DNA of 64,000 nucleotides from Chitinophagales bacterium. GTDB lineage: Bacteria; Bacteroidota; Bacteroidia; Chitinophagales; Chitinophagaceae. The position numbers and the translations under genes are program-made. The notes below the pieces were generated by a model that was not told where the DNA came from, did no database searches, and saw only the letters and a program-made list of their open reading frames with translations. Shown here piece after piece: positions 25,201 through 33,947 of this stretch; the first letter of the stretch is position 1, and every line of letters starts with the position of its first letter. The stretch is from contig JAFLBL010000014.1 in the NCBI GenBank assembly GCA_017303855.1, positions 31,317 through 95,316 of the forward strand, read 5' to 3'.

Positions 25201-27383
25201 GAGTGGCGCCGCAACCAACCAGCGGACAACCTTCCTGGAATAAAGCATCATTTGTATACCTCAGTAACAGTGGTCCGAATGTCAGTGATCTGGGTTATAA
25301 TCAGTCAGATTTCTATCAGCATACAAAATCGTCTTACGAGCGTATACTCATCGATTCCGCCACACACGGGACAACTTTTGGGCCTGTGGCACATAACCTG
25401 TTTGTCCGGCAGGGGACCTGGATCACCAGCGGTGCCACACAGGAAGCTGCACTTGCTGTTTCAATTGACGGGGTGTCGGCAATTCGTCTGATGTGCTGGT
25501 TCTCTTCACTTGTATTCAATGTCTTTGACCCTGTTTCTTTCCGGCCCTGGCAGAACAGGACCGTAGAGCCCAATACCTACCCATCCAGCCTTGGTTTGGG
25601 ATTATTTAACAGTACGGATAATGACTGTTTTGGTAGCCAGAAAACGTTCAATTTTGAATACCGGTATACGGATACATCCAGTCGAAGAAAAATGATGGAT
25701 TTCATGCGGGATATAATACCTGATGGCGCCTATGTGGTAATCCGGAATTTTACCCTGAACCCGACTTTTGGTTTCCCCAATGCCTGGGCTGCTGACTGGG
25801 CGGCTGATGAAGCCTTGCATGGTCCCGGTCAATCATTATATCATTATATCAAGAACGCGGGTCTTACTTCTATCGACTCTTTCTATCGTGCGCGTCCCTG
25901 GGCCCTGATCTATAAAAAGAATGATCCGGCTTTCACTCCAAAATGGGTGATGGGTGATGGTATGTTTGATAACCCTACGCTGTCTGCTGATTGTCCTACA
26001 AAAGATACGGTCGGACATATTACCTCACCTTTATTTGGACCAGCCAAAGCATGGAAACAGTTAAAGTGGAGAGGCGCCGCTGACAATGTGCATGATACAG
26101 CAACGGTGGATGTTATAGGCGTAACGATGGAAGGACTGGAGCAATTACAGTTCTCCGGCCTCACAACCGCCCAGCAGGATTTCGATGTATCCAGCATTGA
26201 TCCGGAAGTTTACCCCTATGTAAAACTCAGAATGCGCACTACGGACAATGTAGGCTTTACACCTTATCAGCTTCGTTACTGGCGTATTACCTATGTGCCG
26301 GTACCGGAAGGCGCCATAGCGCCGAACCTGCACTTATCGGTAAAAGATACAGTGGATGTGGGTGAACCGTATCAGTTTAAAGTCGGGTTTAAAAATGTCA
26401 GTGAAATCGGGTTCGACAGTCTTAAAATAAAAATGGTAATTACGGACAAGAACAATGTGCCGCATGTAATACCAATGCCACGCAGAAGACCCCTTCCTGT
26501 GAACGATACATTACAGATCGGCGCCGTTGTAAGCACCGGTTCTTTGCCTGGCGCCAACACCGTATACATTGAAGCGAATCCGGACAGTGATCAGCTGGAA
26601 CAACACCATTTTAACAATTTTGCTTTCCGTAATCTATATGTGAAGCCGGATAGCCTTAACCCGCTGCTGGATGTAACATTTGACGGTATGCATATCCTGA
26701 ACAGGGATATTGTATCCTCCAAGCCGGATATTATGATCAAGCTGAAGGATGAGGCAAAATGGATGGCATTGGATGATACCAGTCTGTTGACCTTGCAGGT
26801 ACGTTTCCCCAATGGAAGTTTGCGACGGTTCTATTTCAATAATGATACACTGCGGTTTACTCCGGCGGGGCAGGCACCTGTTACCGACAATACGGCCACG
26901 CTGAATTTTAAACCTTACTTCCAGCAGGACGGTGAATATGAGCTGATCATCAGCGGTAAAGACAGAAGCGAAAACGAAGCCGGCGCCATTGAGTACCGTG
27001 TACTCTTTGAAGTGATTAATAAGCCGATGATTTCTAATATGCTGAATTACCCGAATCCGTTTACCAGTTCAACCGCCTTTGTATTTACAATAACCGGTAA
27101 TGAAGTGCCGCAGAATATAAAAATTGAAATAATGACGGTAACCGGAAAAATAGTCCGCGAAATTACCAAGGATGAGCTGGGACCCCTCCGGATAGGTCGT
27201 AACATTACTGAGTTTAAGTGGGATGGCACCGATCAGTACGGGCAGAAACTGGCTAATGGCATTTACCTGTACCGTGTCATAACCAATCTGAACGGTAAGG
27301 CGCTTGATAAATACAAGTCGCAAAATGATGAAACGGATAAGTACTTTAATAAAGGGTATGGCAAAATGTACCTGATGCGTTGA
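22275..27383 (+). CDS. porU2: PorU-like C25 cysteine peptidase, putative T9SS sortase (PorU2 type)
   Basis: A 1702-residue exported protein, much larger than classical PorU. Signal peptide about 1-18 (ends AAQSQ). An N-terminal beta-rich region with FKVGTTGLYRIS precedes the gingipain-type C25 domain (about 400-780). Catalytic residues are visible: His in TYFGHSSATTLEF (about 638) and Cys in VMGCNAGNFFNY (about 670). Then come a CARDB-like domain with DADNTVDELYETNNC (about 870-895), further beta-domains, a second DQLEQHHFNN repeat, and a C-terminal FlgD-like/type A sorting region starting NYPNPFTSS (about 1590) with ANGIYLYRV. PorU-type proteins cut off T9SS sorting domains at the cell surface. 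The active residues are intact, so it should be an enzyme. A terminator follows. Confidence 0.85.
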   Translation: MKRFLLLILLTAGFAAQSQTYNNEWIDYSKTYYKFKVGTTGLYRISQPVLASIGLGNTPAQDFQLWRNGQQIPVYTTVQTGSMGAGDYIEFWGEMNDGKPDKELYRNADFQLNDKWSLETDTAAYFLTVNAGGSNFRLVPAANVLPATIPADPYFIYTTGKYYRNKLNPGYAAVVGEYVYSSSYDQGEGWTSADIGTGLSLNDSYTNLYPYTGAGAPEAHVKVNASGNALNTRQFEVKVNGNLLSTVTMDFFDYKKTDINFSAALLSSGTAVLDIKNVTTLPNDRMVVAKSELIYARQFNFGAATSFPFELAANTAGNYLEIANFNHSGVSPVLYDLTNGKRYLGDITDPLLVKFVLGPSATARQLVLVSRHSGYVVKEVSSMETKNFINYLSAGNQGNYLIVSHPALMTSTGGANPVEEYKNYRSSSAGGGHSAKIYLIDDLIDQFGFGIKKNPAALRNFIMWSRVNFSAPVKNVLLVGKGLNYVQYRSYENTSDVEKLSFIPTFGIPASDNLLACEPGGNGIPKVSIGRISAINGDEVTVYLNKVVQYEQQQAFSSPLIADKAWTKNVVHVIGAADGSLGAILTADMDRYKNIVRDTLMGANVNTFSKVSSAPVEQASNDRLYSLFQEGIGLMTYFGHSSATTLEFNLDNPDQYNNPGKYPVTIVMGCNAGNFFNYNTLRFITKETLSEKFVLANQRGSIAFVASTHFGIVHYLDIINTKTMTAASVSHYGKTLGEILRESIAQVYDLTTQNDYYARFHTEQTTLHGDPAIKLDASAPKPDYVIEDQLIKVNPSFISVAETHFKVDAKFMNLGKAINKKIVVEVKRTYPNLTTEVIRRDTIPGIRFIDSLVYSIDIVATRDKGLNRISICVDADNTVDELYETNNCITKDVFIFEDEARPVYPYNYAIINNPSVKLVASTANPFGSLKQYVMEMDTTEFFNSPMKVTRTISSAGGVLEFQPGITLRDSAVYHWRVAPQPTSGQPSWNKASFVYLSNSGPNVSDLGYNQSDFYQHTKSSYERILIDSATHGTTFGPVAHNLFVRQGTWITSGATQEAALAVSIDGVSAIRLMCWFSSLVFNVFDPVSFRPWQNRTVEPNTYPSSLGLGLFNSTDNDCFGSQKTFNFEYRYTDTSSRRKMMDFMRDIIPDGAYVVIRNFTLNPTFGFPNAWAADWAADEALHGPGQSLYHYIKNAGLTSIDSFYRARPWALIYKKNDPAFTPKWVMGDGMFDNPTLSADCPTKDTVGHITSPLFGPAKAWKQLKWRGAADNVHDTATVDVIGVTMEGLEQLQFSGLTTAQQDFDVSSIDPEVYPYVKLRMRTTDNVGFTPYQLRYWRITYVPVPEGAIAPNLHLSVKDTVDVGEPYQFKVGFKNVSEIGFDSLKIKMVITDKNNVPHVIPMPRRRPLPVNDTLQIGAVVSTGSLPGANTVYIEANPDSDQLEQHHFNNFAFRNLYVKPDSLNPLLDVTFDGMHILNRDIVSSKPDIMIKLKDEAKWMALDDTSLLTLQVRFPNGSLRRFYFNNDTLRFTPAGQAPVTDNTATLNFKPYFQQDGEYELIISGKDRSENEAGAIEYRVLFEVINKPMISNMLNYPNPFTSSTAFVFTITGNEVPQNIKIEIMTVTGKIVREITKDELGPLRIGRNITEFKWDGTDQYGQKLANGIYLYRVITNLNGKALDKYKSQNDETDKYFNKGYGKMYLMR

Positions 27384-27402
27384 TAAAATATTCCAAAAAG
27401 CG

Positions 27403-27430
27403 AAAAGTCCCGCCCCGGCGGGACTTTTTT
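27403..27430 (+). terminator. Terminator of the porV-porU2 unit
   Basis: GC-rich hairpin: AAAAGTCCCGCC pairs with GGCGGGACTTTT around a very short loop, followed by six T. Confidence 0.9.
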
Positions 27431-27464
27431 ATACGGTGCAGATAAGCGACTTTTGCCGGCAGAT

Positions 27465-28298
27465 ATGCAATCCGTCAAAACATGGTTAAAACGGCATTTT
27501 GCCCATTGGCTTTACAGGAGCCGGTGCTCAGCTTCGGCGGGTGAACAATTCCGGAGCTGGGTTGCGGCTGCGGCATCACAACGTCCTGTTTTCAGGGTGG
27601 AAGAAGTATCGCGTGACCTGTTTACCTATCATGGGGAGGATGGCATCATTGCTTTTTTATTAGGTCAGCTGGATAGCGTATCTCCTTCGTTCATTGATAT
27701 TGGTGCCGGGGATTGTATAAAAAGTAATTGTGCCAGCCTGGCTGTTCATGCTGCGTGGGATGGGTGTTTCTTAGATGCAGATAACGGGCAATTGCAAACC
27801 GGCAGAAACTTCTACAAACGGATTAATAACCGGAAGGGAAGATTATCGTTTATAAATACGCATATTACACCGGACAATGTGAATCAGGTTATCGGTGCTG
27901 CCGGGTTCTCCGGGGAAGCGGGGCTGCTCTCGATCGACATAGATGGTAATGACTATTGGATATGGAAGGCCATTGACATTATCCGGCCGAGAATTGTGAT
28001 TATTGAGGCTAAGGTGGAATTTGGAACAGGCAACCGGCTGGTGTCTTATGGACATCACAATCACCATTCTTCCGATAGTATGTATAACGGAGCTTCTGTA
28101 GAAGCGCTTCGTATATTAGGGTTGCAAAAAGGCTATAAACTTGTAGCAGCAAACAAACAGGGATACAATTTGTTTTTTGTACAGCAACAGGAGCCGGTAA
28201 AAGAATTGACAACTGCGGAAGTTCTTAAAGATCCGGTTACACAACAATCGGTTTACCCGGCTTCATTTTTTGACAGACATTCGTTTCTAAAAAGTTAA
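27465..28298 (+). CDS. FkbM-like putative methyltransferase
   Basis: A 277-residue soluble protein. Its central part resembles a Rossmann-fold methyltransferase-like family: EDGIIAFLLGQL (about 57-68), FIDIGAGD (glycine-rich SAM-like loop, about 76-83), CFLDADNGQL (acidic end of strand 2), and LLSIDIDGNDYWIWKA (about 154-169) followed by RPRIVIIEAKVEFG. The SIDIDGNDYW motif is typical of this family, whose members are often found near surface glycan genes. The substrate is unknown, and the glycine motif is weaker than in true methyltransferases. ATG at 27465 is chosen over a TTG four codons upstream. It precedes hscA by 8 nt, so the two are probably co-transcribed. Confidence 0.6.
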   Translation: MQSVKTWLKRHFAHWLYRSRCSASAGEQFRSWVAAAASQRPVFRVEEVSRDLFTYHGEDGIIAFLLGQLDSVSPSFIDIGAGDCIKSNCASLAVHAAWDGCFLDADNGQLQTGRNFYKRINNRKGRLSFINTHITPDNVNQVIGAAGFSGEAGLLSIDIDGNDYWIWKAIDIIRPRIVIIEAKVEFGTGNRLVSYGHHNHHSSDSMYNGASVEALRILGLQKGYKLVAANKQGYNLFFVQQQEPVKELTTAEVLKDPVTQQSVYPASFFDRHSFLKS

Positions 28299-28306
28299 TC
28301 TGAACT

Positions 28307-30169
28307 ATGGCTAAAATCGGAATAAATATCGCAACAGGCAGTCTGCAGCAAAATGAAATGATTGTTGGGATTGACCTGGGTACCACCAACAGCCTGGTGG
28401 CCATTATTCACCCTGACACAAAACAGCCCGTAGTACTGAAAGAACATGATGGCGTGGCGTTGGTTCCCTCCGTTGTTCACTTTGGTGAACAGGGGCTTGT
28501 TACTGTTGGTGATGCTGCCAGGGACTTTCTGGTAACCGAGCCGCAGCATACCATATTTTCTGTAAAGCGGCTGATGGGTAAATCGTACAGTGACATTAAA
28601 GAGCATGCCGGGTTTTTCAGCTATAAAGTGATTGATGACAATACGGATAGCCTGGTAAAAATTCAGGTAGGATCTGTATTTTATTCACCGGTGGAATTAT
28701 CTTCTTTCATTCTGAAGGAATTAAAATCAAGGGCAGAACATATTTTAAAAACACCGGTAACAAAAGCGGTGATTACCGTTCCGGCTTATTTTAATGATGC
28801 GCAGCGGCAGGCTACCAGGGATGCAGGTAAGCTGGCCGGACTGGATGTGATGCGGATTGTGAATGAACCTACTGCAGCCAGCCTCGCTTACGGAATGGGA
28901 CTTGGGCGTGATGAAACCAAAACCATTGCCGTATATGATCTTGGCGGTGGTACTTTTGACATTTCTGTTCTGCGGATCAGTAATGGAATTTTTGAAGTGC
29001 TCTCCACCAACGGCGATACCTATCTGGGAGGAGATGATTTTGACAGGGAAATTGTCAGGTACTGGACCGGGTTGGCCGGACTCAATGAAGAGGAACTTTC
29101 CATGCATAAAAACCTGGCACAGGAATTTCGTTTGCTGGCGGAAACGGCAAAAGTAAGCCTGAGTTGCAGTGATAATTTTACAGGAACTGTGGCTGGAGAA
29201 ACGTTTACCTTAACGCGAAGTAAATTTGAAAACCTGGTGGAAGGGCTGGTAGCCCGGACGATAAGGTCCTGTACGCAGGCTCTTCAGGATGCAGGGTTAA
29301 GTAAAGAAGATATTGATGAAGTAGTTATGGTTGGCGGCTCCACCCGTGTACCCTTGGTAAAAGAGCAAGTAAGTCTTTTCTTCGGAAAAAAAGTACATGA
29401 CACATTGAATCCTGATGAAGTAGTGGCGCTTGGTGCCGCTGTTCAGGCAGACGTATTGGCCGGAAATAATAAGGATGTTTTATTACTGGATATTACCCCC
29501 CTTTCATTGGGTATCGAAACTATGGGCGGTCTTATGGATGTGCTGATTCCGCGCAACTCAAAAGTGCCTTCAAAAGCAGGCAGACAATATACCACACAAA
29601 AAGACGGGCAGGGAAGTATGCGTATTTCCGTTTACCAGGGGGAGCGCGATCTGGTAAAAGACAACCGTAAACTGGCTGAGTTTAATCTGACGGGTATCCC
29701 CGGTATGCCGGCAGGGTTGCCGAAAGTGGATGTCTCTTTCCTGGTGAATGCAGATGGTATTCTGACAGTAAAAGCGAAAGAATTGCGTAGTGGCGTGGAG
29801 CAGAGTATTGAGGTTAAACCTCAATATGGTTTAACGGATGACCAGGTGGAGAAAATGCTGTTGGATTCAATTACGCATGCTCAGGAAGATATTCGCGTCA
29901 GGGCACTGGTGGAAGCGCAGACAGACGCACAACAGATACTGGACGCCACAGCTTTGTTTATTGGCAAAAACGAATCATTGCTGACCAGTCAGGAGATTGC
30001 GGAGACAAAAAGTTGTATGGAAAGTCTGTCCGCACTCCTCTTGTCAGGCACAAAGGATGAGATCCAGTCTGGAATCGAAACTTTGAATGAACTGTCGCGC
30101 CCCTTTGCCGAACGGTTGATGGATCAGGCAATCAGTAAAGCAATGAAAGGAAAGAATATTATGGAGTGA
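28307..30169 (+). CDS. hscA: Fe-S assembly chaperone HscA (Hsp70 family)
   Basis: Hsp70 that helps transfer Fe-S clusters from the IscU scaffold. 620 residues. The N-terminal extension MAKIGINIATGSLQQNE before the ATPase motif IVGIDLGTTNSLVA is typical of Bacteroidota HscA rather than DnaK. Further ATPase motifs: VPAYFNDAQRQATRDAG, NEPTAASLAYG, YDLGGGTFDIS and VVMVGGSTRVPLV. The linker DVLLLDITPLSLGIE leads to the substrate-binding domain (about 395-520) and a helical lid. The C-terminus lacks a DnaK EEVD-like tail. No iscU, hscB or fdx lies next to it. The coding end overlaps the convergent gene by 11 nt. Confidence 0.9.
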   Translation: MAKIGINIATGSLQQNEMIVGIDLGTTNSLVAIIHPDTKQPVVLKEHDGVALVPSVVHFGEQGLVTVGDAARDFLVTEPQHTIFSVKRLMGKSYSDIKEHAGFFSYKVIDDNTDSLVKIQVGSVFYSPVELSSFILKELKSRAEHILKTPVTKAVITVPAYFNDAQRQATRDAGKLAGLDVMRIVNEPTAASLAYGMGLGRDETKTIAVYDLGGGTFDISVLRISNGIFEVLSTNGDTYLGGDDFDREIVRYWTGLAGLNEEELSMHKNLAQEFRLLAETAKVSLSCSDNFTGTVAGETFTLTRSKFENLVEGLVARTIRSCTQALQDAGLSKEDIDEVVMVGGSTRVPLVKEQVSLFFGKKVHDTLNPDEVVALGAAVQADVLAGNNKDVLLLDITPLSLGIETMGGLMDVLIPRNSKVPSKAGRQYTTQKDGQGSMRISVYQGERDLVKDNRKLAEFNLTGIPGMPAGLPKVDVSFLVNADGILTVKAKELRSGVEQSIEVKPQYGLTDDQVEKMLLDSITHAQEDIRVRALVEAQTDAQQILDATALFIGKNESLLTSQEIAETKSCMESLSALLLSGTKDEIQSGIETLNELSRPFAERLMDQAISKAMKGKNIME

Positions 30170-31733
30170 TTATCCGGTAACGGCTATTTTCAAACAATAT
30201 TCTTTTTTCCAAAATACCTGCATGAATTTCAGGGGAGTTTTCATTTTTATCTACAATCAGCAGTACCCTGCGGTCTTTCCACTCAACCGGTAGTTTACCG
30301 GTTGACAGGAACCGATCCAGTACACTTTTTCTAGCGGGGATATCCGGAGTGTTATAAGGGTGGGAGATCCAGGCATTGGCCGGGCTGTAAACATTGGCCA
30401 AATAATTAACCAGCGTGGCATTGCCTGTCAACAGATCGGCAGGTGTGCAGTTCCCGGCAAGAAAGTGTAATACTTCCCGGGTCGGATTCGTCAGATGACC
30501 TTCCCACTCTGTTTCCTCCTTTTTCCGGAGCAGATTAATAGTCCAGAGTATATTATCATTCAGTAAAACCGTAATTAACGCCGCCAGCACGATGGTTCTG
30601 TAGCGGTGTTTCCATCTGTTAAACAGAAAGACGAGTACGGGTAAAGCCAGTAAAAACAACCCTGCCCATGTATATCCTCTTGTAAAATGCAGGGGTTGTC
30701 TTGCGGGAATAAACCATTCATGTTTGGAAAGTAAAAAAGAAATAAGCGCCCAGCAAAGAAAAAGCCGTTGCTGCGGTGCTGATAATAAGGGGAATTTTTT
30801 ATTCAGCTTTACTGCAATAACAGAAAGCAGAAGGACCAGGCTATACGCCGGAACGGCTACCCACAGGCTATAGGTCCAGCTGGCACTATACTGTTCAAAC
30901 AGCTTCCTGTGCTCCGGAAATTGATTGAGGTATACCAGGTAATACAGCAGGTGAAAAGCAGTGATCAATAATATGGAAATCCAGAATGAATAGGGAATGT
31001 TTTTGTTTTTCAGCAGCAATTTTTCAATGAAAAGCCAGCCATTGATAATCAGTAGGTATTCTATGCCGGTAAAGGGGTGTGAAATGGACAGGAAAATGGC
31101 AGCAGCAGCTGCGGCTACCCATCGCTGTTTCACTACGAAATAGACATTCAGCAGAAATAAGAAGTGATAATAAGCTTCCAGTGGAATAAACAGATTTCTT
31201 CCCCAGTTGAGCCCCCACCAGCCATTGGCAGGGTCTGCTGTATAAATGGCATTCAAACCACTGTACCAGGTATGATCCGGCAGAAAAAGCCAGGTGGCGA
31301 GTCCTGCGGCAGCAGTCAGGCCGCCGCCCCATGTAAATAGCAATGATAACCATCCCAGGTTTCCTTCCCTGCCTGCGATTGTTTTCAACAACAGGATTCC
31401 GGTATATATACAGGCTATCGTCATCAATAAGCCGAAAAGAGATAAGGTTAACCCGGGGTCAGCTCCGGCTTTCATCAGCGCTGCAAAGAATATGGTAACC
31501 GGCTGGAAATAGATAACGGGCGAAGAGGGATTGCCGTCAAATGGGTTCGAATAAAACAGTTCAGCGTGGGGCTGATCAAGGTACTGGTGCGCATACGACA
31601 TATACAGTACATTTTCATCCACTGTAAATCCGGTAGGTTGCAGTCCGGAACTATGATAGAAATAGTGTTGTAACAGGAACAGCCCAACGGGTATTGCCAA
31701 AGCCAGTGATAATATAACGGGCGCTTTTTTCAC
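30159..31733 (-). CDS. Polytopic membrane protein, GT-C glycosyltransferase-like
   Basis: A 524-residue protein with about 11-12 hydrophobic segments and a soluble C-terminal tail (about 400-524). The first extracytoplasmic loop contains an acidic site (TVDENVLYMSYAHQYLDQ, about 38-55), as in GT-C enzymes that use lipid-phosphate sugar donors. A second loop has NWGRNLFIPLEAYYH. No exact family was recognised. It begins with GTG at 31733, overlapping the stop of the YfhO-type gene (GTGA), which indicates translational coupling. It is the last gene of a long minus-strand operon. A role as a glycosyl- or mannosyltransferase is inferred from topology and neighbours only. Confidence 0.7.
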   Translation of the reverse strand: MKKAPVILSLALAIPVGLFLLQHYFYHSSGLQPTGFTVDENVLYMSYAHQYLDQPHAELFYSNPFDGNPSSPVIYFQPVTIFFAALMKAGADPGLTLSLFGLLMTIACIYTGILLLKTIAGREGNLGWLSLLFTWGGGLTAAAGLATWLFLPDHTWYSGLNAIYTADPANGWWGLNWGRNLFIPLEAYYHFLFLLNVYFVVKQRWVAAAAAAIFLSISHPFTGIEYLLIINGWLFIEKLLLKNKNIPYSFWISILLITAFHLLYYLVYLNQFPEHRKLFEQYSASWTYSLWVAVPAYSLVLLLSVIAVKLNKKFPLLSAPQQRLFLCWALISFLLSKHEWFIPARQPLHFTRGYTWAGLFLLALPVLVFLFNRWKHRYRTIVLAALITVLLNDNILWTINLLRKKEETEWEGHLTNPTREVLHFLAGNCTPADLLTGNATLVNYLANVYSPANAWISHPYNTPDIPARKSVLDRFLSTGKLPVEWKDRRVLLIVDKNENSPEIHAGILEKRILFENSRYRIITP

Positions 31734-33907
31734 GGTGTTTGATTTCGCAATTTACCGGCCATTTGCCAGCATCCATAAATAAGTAATACCAGCAATGTGG
31801 CAGCCATTGGCCATAAAGCTAATGATACGTTACGGGAGCTGAAGCTGAATCTTACTGTATGCATTCCAGGCGGGATCTCCACGCCCATAAAACGGATATT
31901 CACTTGTGATACAGCCGCTGTTTTACCATCCACTTTCACCGACCAGTTGTGATGGTATTGCTGAGCCAGTATTAGAAAAGCGGATTGCCCTGTTATGGTT
32001 TCAAACGTGATCTTATTGGAGGACAAGCTTGTTACCCGTACTGATTTATTTTTAGTACATGGAACACCACTCCATGTTGTTACGCCTGTTGCAAACGCAC
32101 AGCTGTCGGCTGATAATGAGTAATAATCCCTGTTACCGGGCTGAATGCTGTCTGCCAGGTAAGCAAGAGGTTTCCCTGCAACATAGGCATACAGCGGCCG
32201 GTTTTGAAGAAATGTTTCAGCGGAATTAAGAAAAGACGGAGAATTACTGACCTGGCTTATGCCCGGTTTTTTATTGTAGAAATTACGGAGCGACATTTGA
32301 TCGAAATCCGCATAAGCATCCTGACTGTTATAGGCCAGGCTGCTGTCGCAGCCTGTAACCGGAAACCCATTGGGCTGTTGATGTATAAACCGGTTTGTGG
32401 CGTTAGGACTGTAGCTGCTGACAAAGCTGACTGGCAGCAGTAATTGTGCCATAATAATAAGGTTGGATATCCATAATATGAAAAAGAAATACTGGTTTCT
32501 CCTGATTGTCCAGACAAAAAATGCCGCAATAAACAGCATCTGAATAATGCCGTTGATCAGCATTGTATAACTCAACGTGGTATAATTCACCCAGTCTTTA
32601 ACAAATGCCGTTACGGAAGAAATTGACGTAAACCTGTTCAGCGAATACATCGACTGAGGCATTACAAGGGTGATGGTTGCTATAGTCAATATGAACAAGA
32701 CGCCAAGTGCGTAGCGGAAGCGTGTCAGTTCTTGTCCTTTTTCAGCGGCATCCAGCAGTTCTTTCAGCGCGGGAGCGGAGAGCAATAACAAAGCAATAAT
32801 CAGAAATAGTCTTACCTGCGCGGGATGGCGGAATGTATTCATCAACGGCAGGTAATCGTAACAGAATTTATGAACAGGAGTGGTATTACCCAGGCTATAC
32901 AGCAAGGCAAACAAAACCGCGGTACTCAACAGCAATGTTCTTTTAGTAAACGCCGGAGGGTAGCAGATGATCAGTGCCAGCGGTAATAAACCGATGTACA
33001 TATTTCTGAAGCTGAGATCGGTGGCTGAGGGGATGTCCGCCGCGTGTATGGTGGAGGGGAAAAGAAAACTGCGGAGCTGGTGCCAGTCAAACGAATTGAT
33101 TACTGCATCCGGATAAGGCAGGCCTTGCCCGCGCTGGTAGTAGGGGAGTAATTCAAGATAGGAAAGAAAGGCGGGTAGTGATAACAAAGAAAAGACAACA
33201 ATGAGCAGCCCTGTGGCAAGGAGTTTCTTTTTCAATTCCTTTTTACTGAAATCACTGAACAGAAAGAGCAGCAGCAGGAGATACAGGGTCACAATAAAAA
33301 AAGAAGGGTAGCCGGCAGTAAACAGCAGGTAGAGACTTACAGCCGTTTTGATCGCTGTATTGTATGCAGGGCTTTTCAGCAACAAGGTGAAATAGTGCAG
33401 TACAAACGGAATAAAAGCCGCAGCGGCCAGCCAGTTTATCAACTGTCCGCTCAGCATAAAACCACTCAACATGTAGGCAACTGCCGTCAGCAGCGCTGCT
33501 TTTTTATGCGATGTAAGCCGCGTGGCCAGTTTATACATGCCAACACTCCCCAGGAATATATAAAGCAGGTTTTCATAATGGAAAAGGGTGAGGTCATAGC
33601 GGCCTATACAGGAAAAGAGCCAGACAACCGGATTCCAGGCCCCGCTTTGCATATCGCCGTAAACAGGGTAGCCATTATAGATATAGGGGCTCCAGAATGG
33701 AAATTCGCCATTGCGAATGGCTTCGCTGATATTGAAACGGTACGGCAGAAAGTAATGAATGGCATCGTTTTTTACGCTGAATACACCGCCGGTTAAAGGC
33801 CAGTAGGCCAACAGGCAGATCAGCAACAACCACAGGTAATTAGAAACCTGGGCTCTTGTGTGCTGCCGTATTGACGAATCAGATAAAGTATAACCCAAAC
33901 GGTTCAT
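31730..33907 (-). CDS. YfhO-family membrane protein
   Basis: A 725-residue polytopic membrane protein (about 12-14 helices in the first 520 residues, then a soluble extracytoplasmic domain and a last helix near 690-710). The N-terminal loop has the family features FSVKNDAIHYFLPYRFNISE and NGEFPFWSPYIYNGYP, with the catalytic-type acidic residue seen in GT-C folds. The C-terminal domain carries QYHHNWSVKVDGK and GVEIPPGMHTVRFSF, both typical of YfhO proteins. Bacterial YfhO proteins have been linked to glycosylation of lipoteichoic acid. The substrate in Bacteroidota is not known. It is coupled to the next gene and preceded by a methyltransferase gene 40 nt upstream. Confidence 0.83.
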   Translation of the reverse strand: MNRLGYTLSDSSIRQHTRAQVSNYLWLLLICLLAYWPLTGGVFSVKNDAIHYFLPYRFNISEAIRNGEFPFWSPYIYNGYPVYGDMQSGAWNPVVWLFSCIGRYDLTLFHYENLLYIFLGSVGMYKLATRLTSHKKAALLTAVAYMLSGFMLSGQLINWLAAAAFIPFVLHYFTLLLKSPAYNTAIKTAVSLYLLFTAGYPSFFIVTLYLLLLLFLFSDFSKKELKKKLLATGLLIVVFSLLSLPAFLSYLELLPYYQRGQGLPYPDAVINSFDWHQLRSFLFPSTIHAADIPSATDLSFRNMYIGLLPLALIICYPPAFTKRTLLLSTAVLFALLYSLGNTTPVHKFCYDYLPLMNTFRHPAQVRLFLIIALLLLSAPALKELLDAAEKGQELTRFRYALGVLFILTIATITLVMPQSMYSLNRFTSISSVTAFVKDWVNYTTLSYTMLINGIIQMLFIAAFFVWTIRRNQYFFFILWISNLIIMAQLLLPVSFVSSYSPNATNRFIHQQPNGFPVTGCDSSLAYNSQDAYADFDQMSLRNFYNKKPGISQVSNSPSFLNSAETFLQNRPLYAYVAGKPLAYLADSIQPGNRDYYSLSADSCAFATGVTTWSGVPCTKNKSVRVTSLSSNKITFETITGQSAFLILAQQYHHNWSVKVDGKTAAVSQVNIRFMGVEIPPGMHTVRFSFSSRNVSLALWPMAATLLVLLIYGCWQMAGKLRNQTP

Positions 33908-33947
33908 ATCCTCAAAATAGATAAAAAAGCAAAATCCCTGACTGAAA

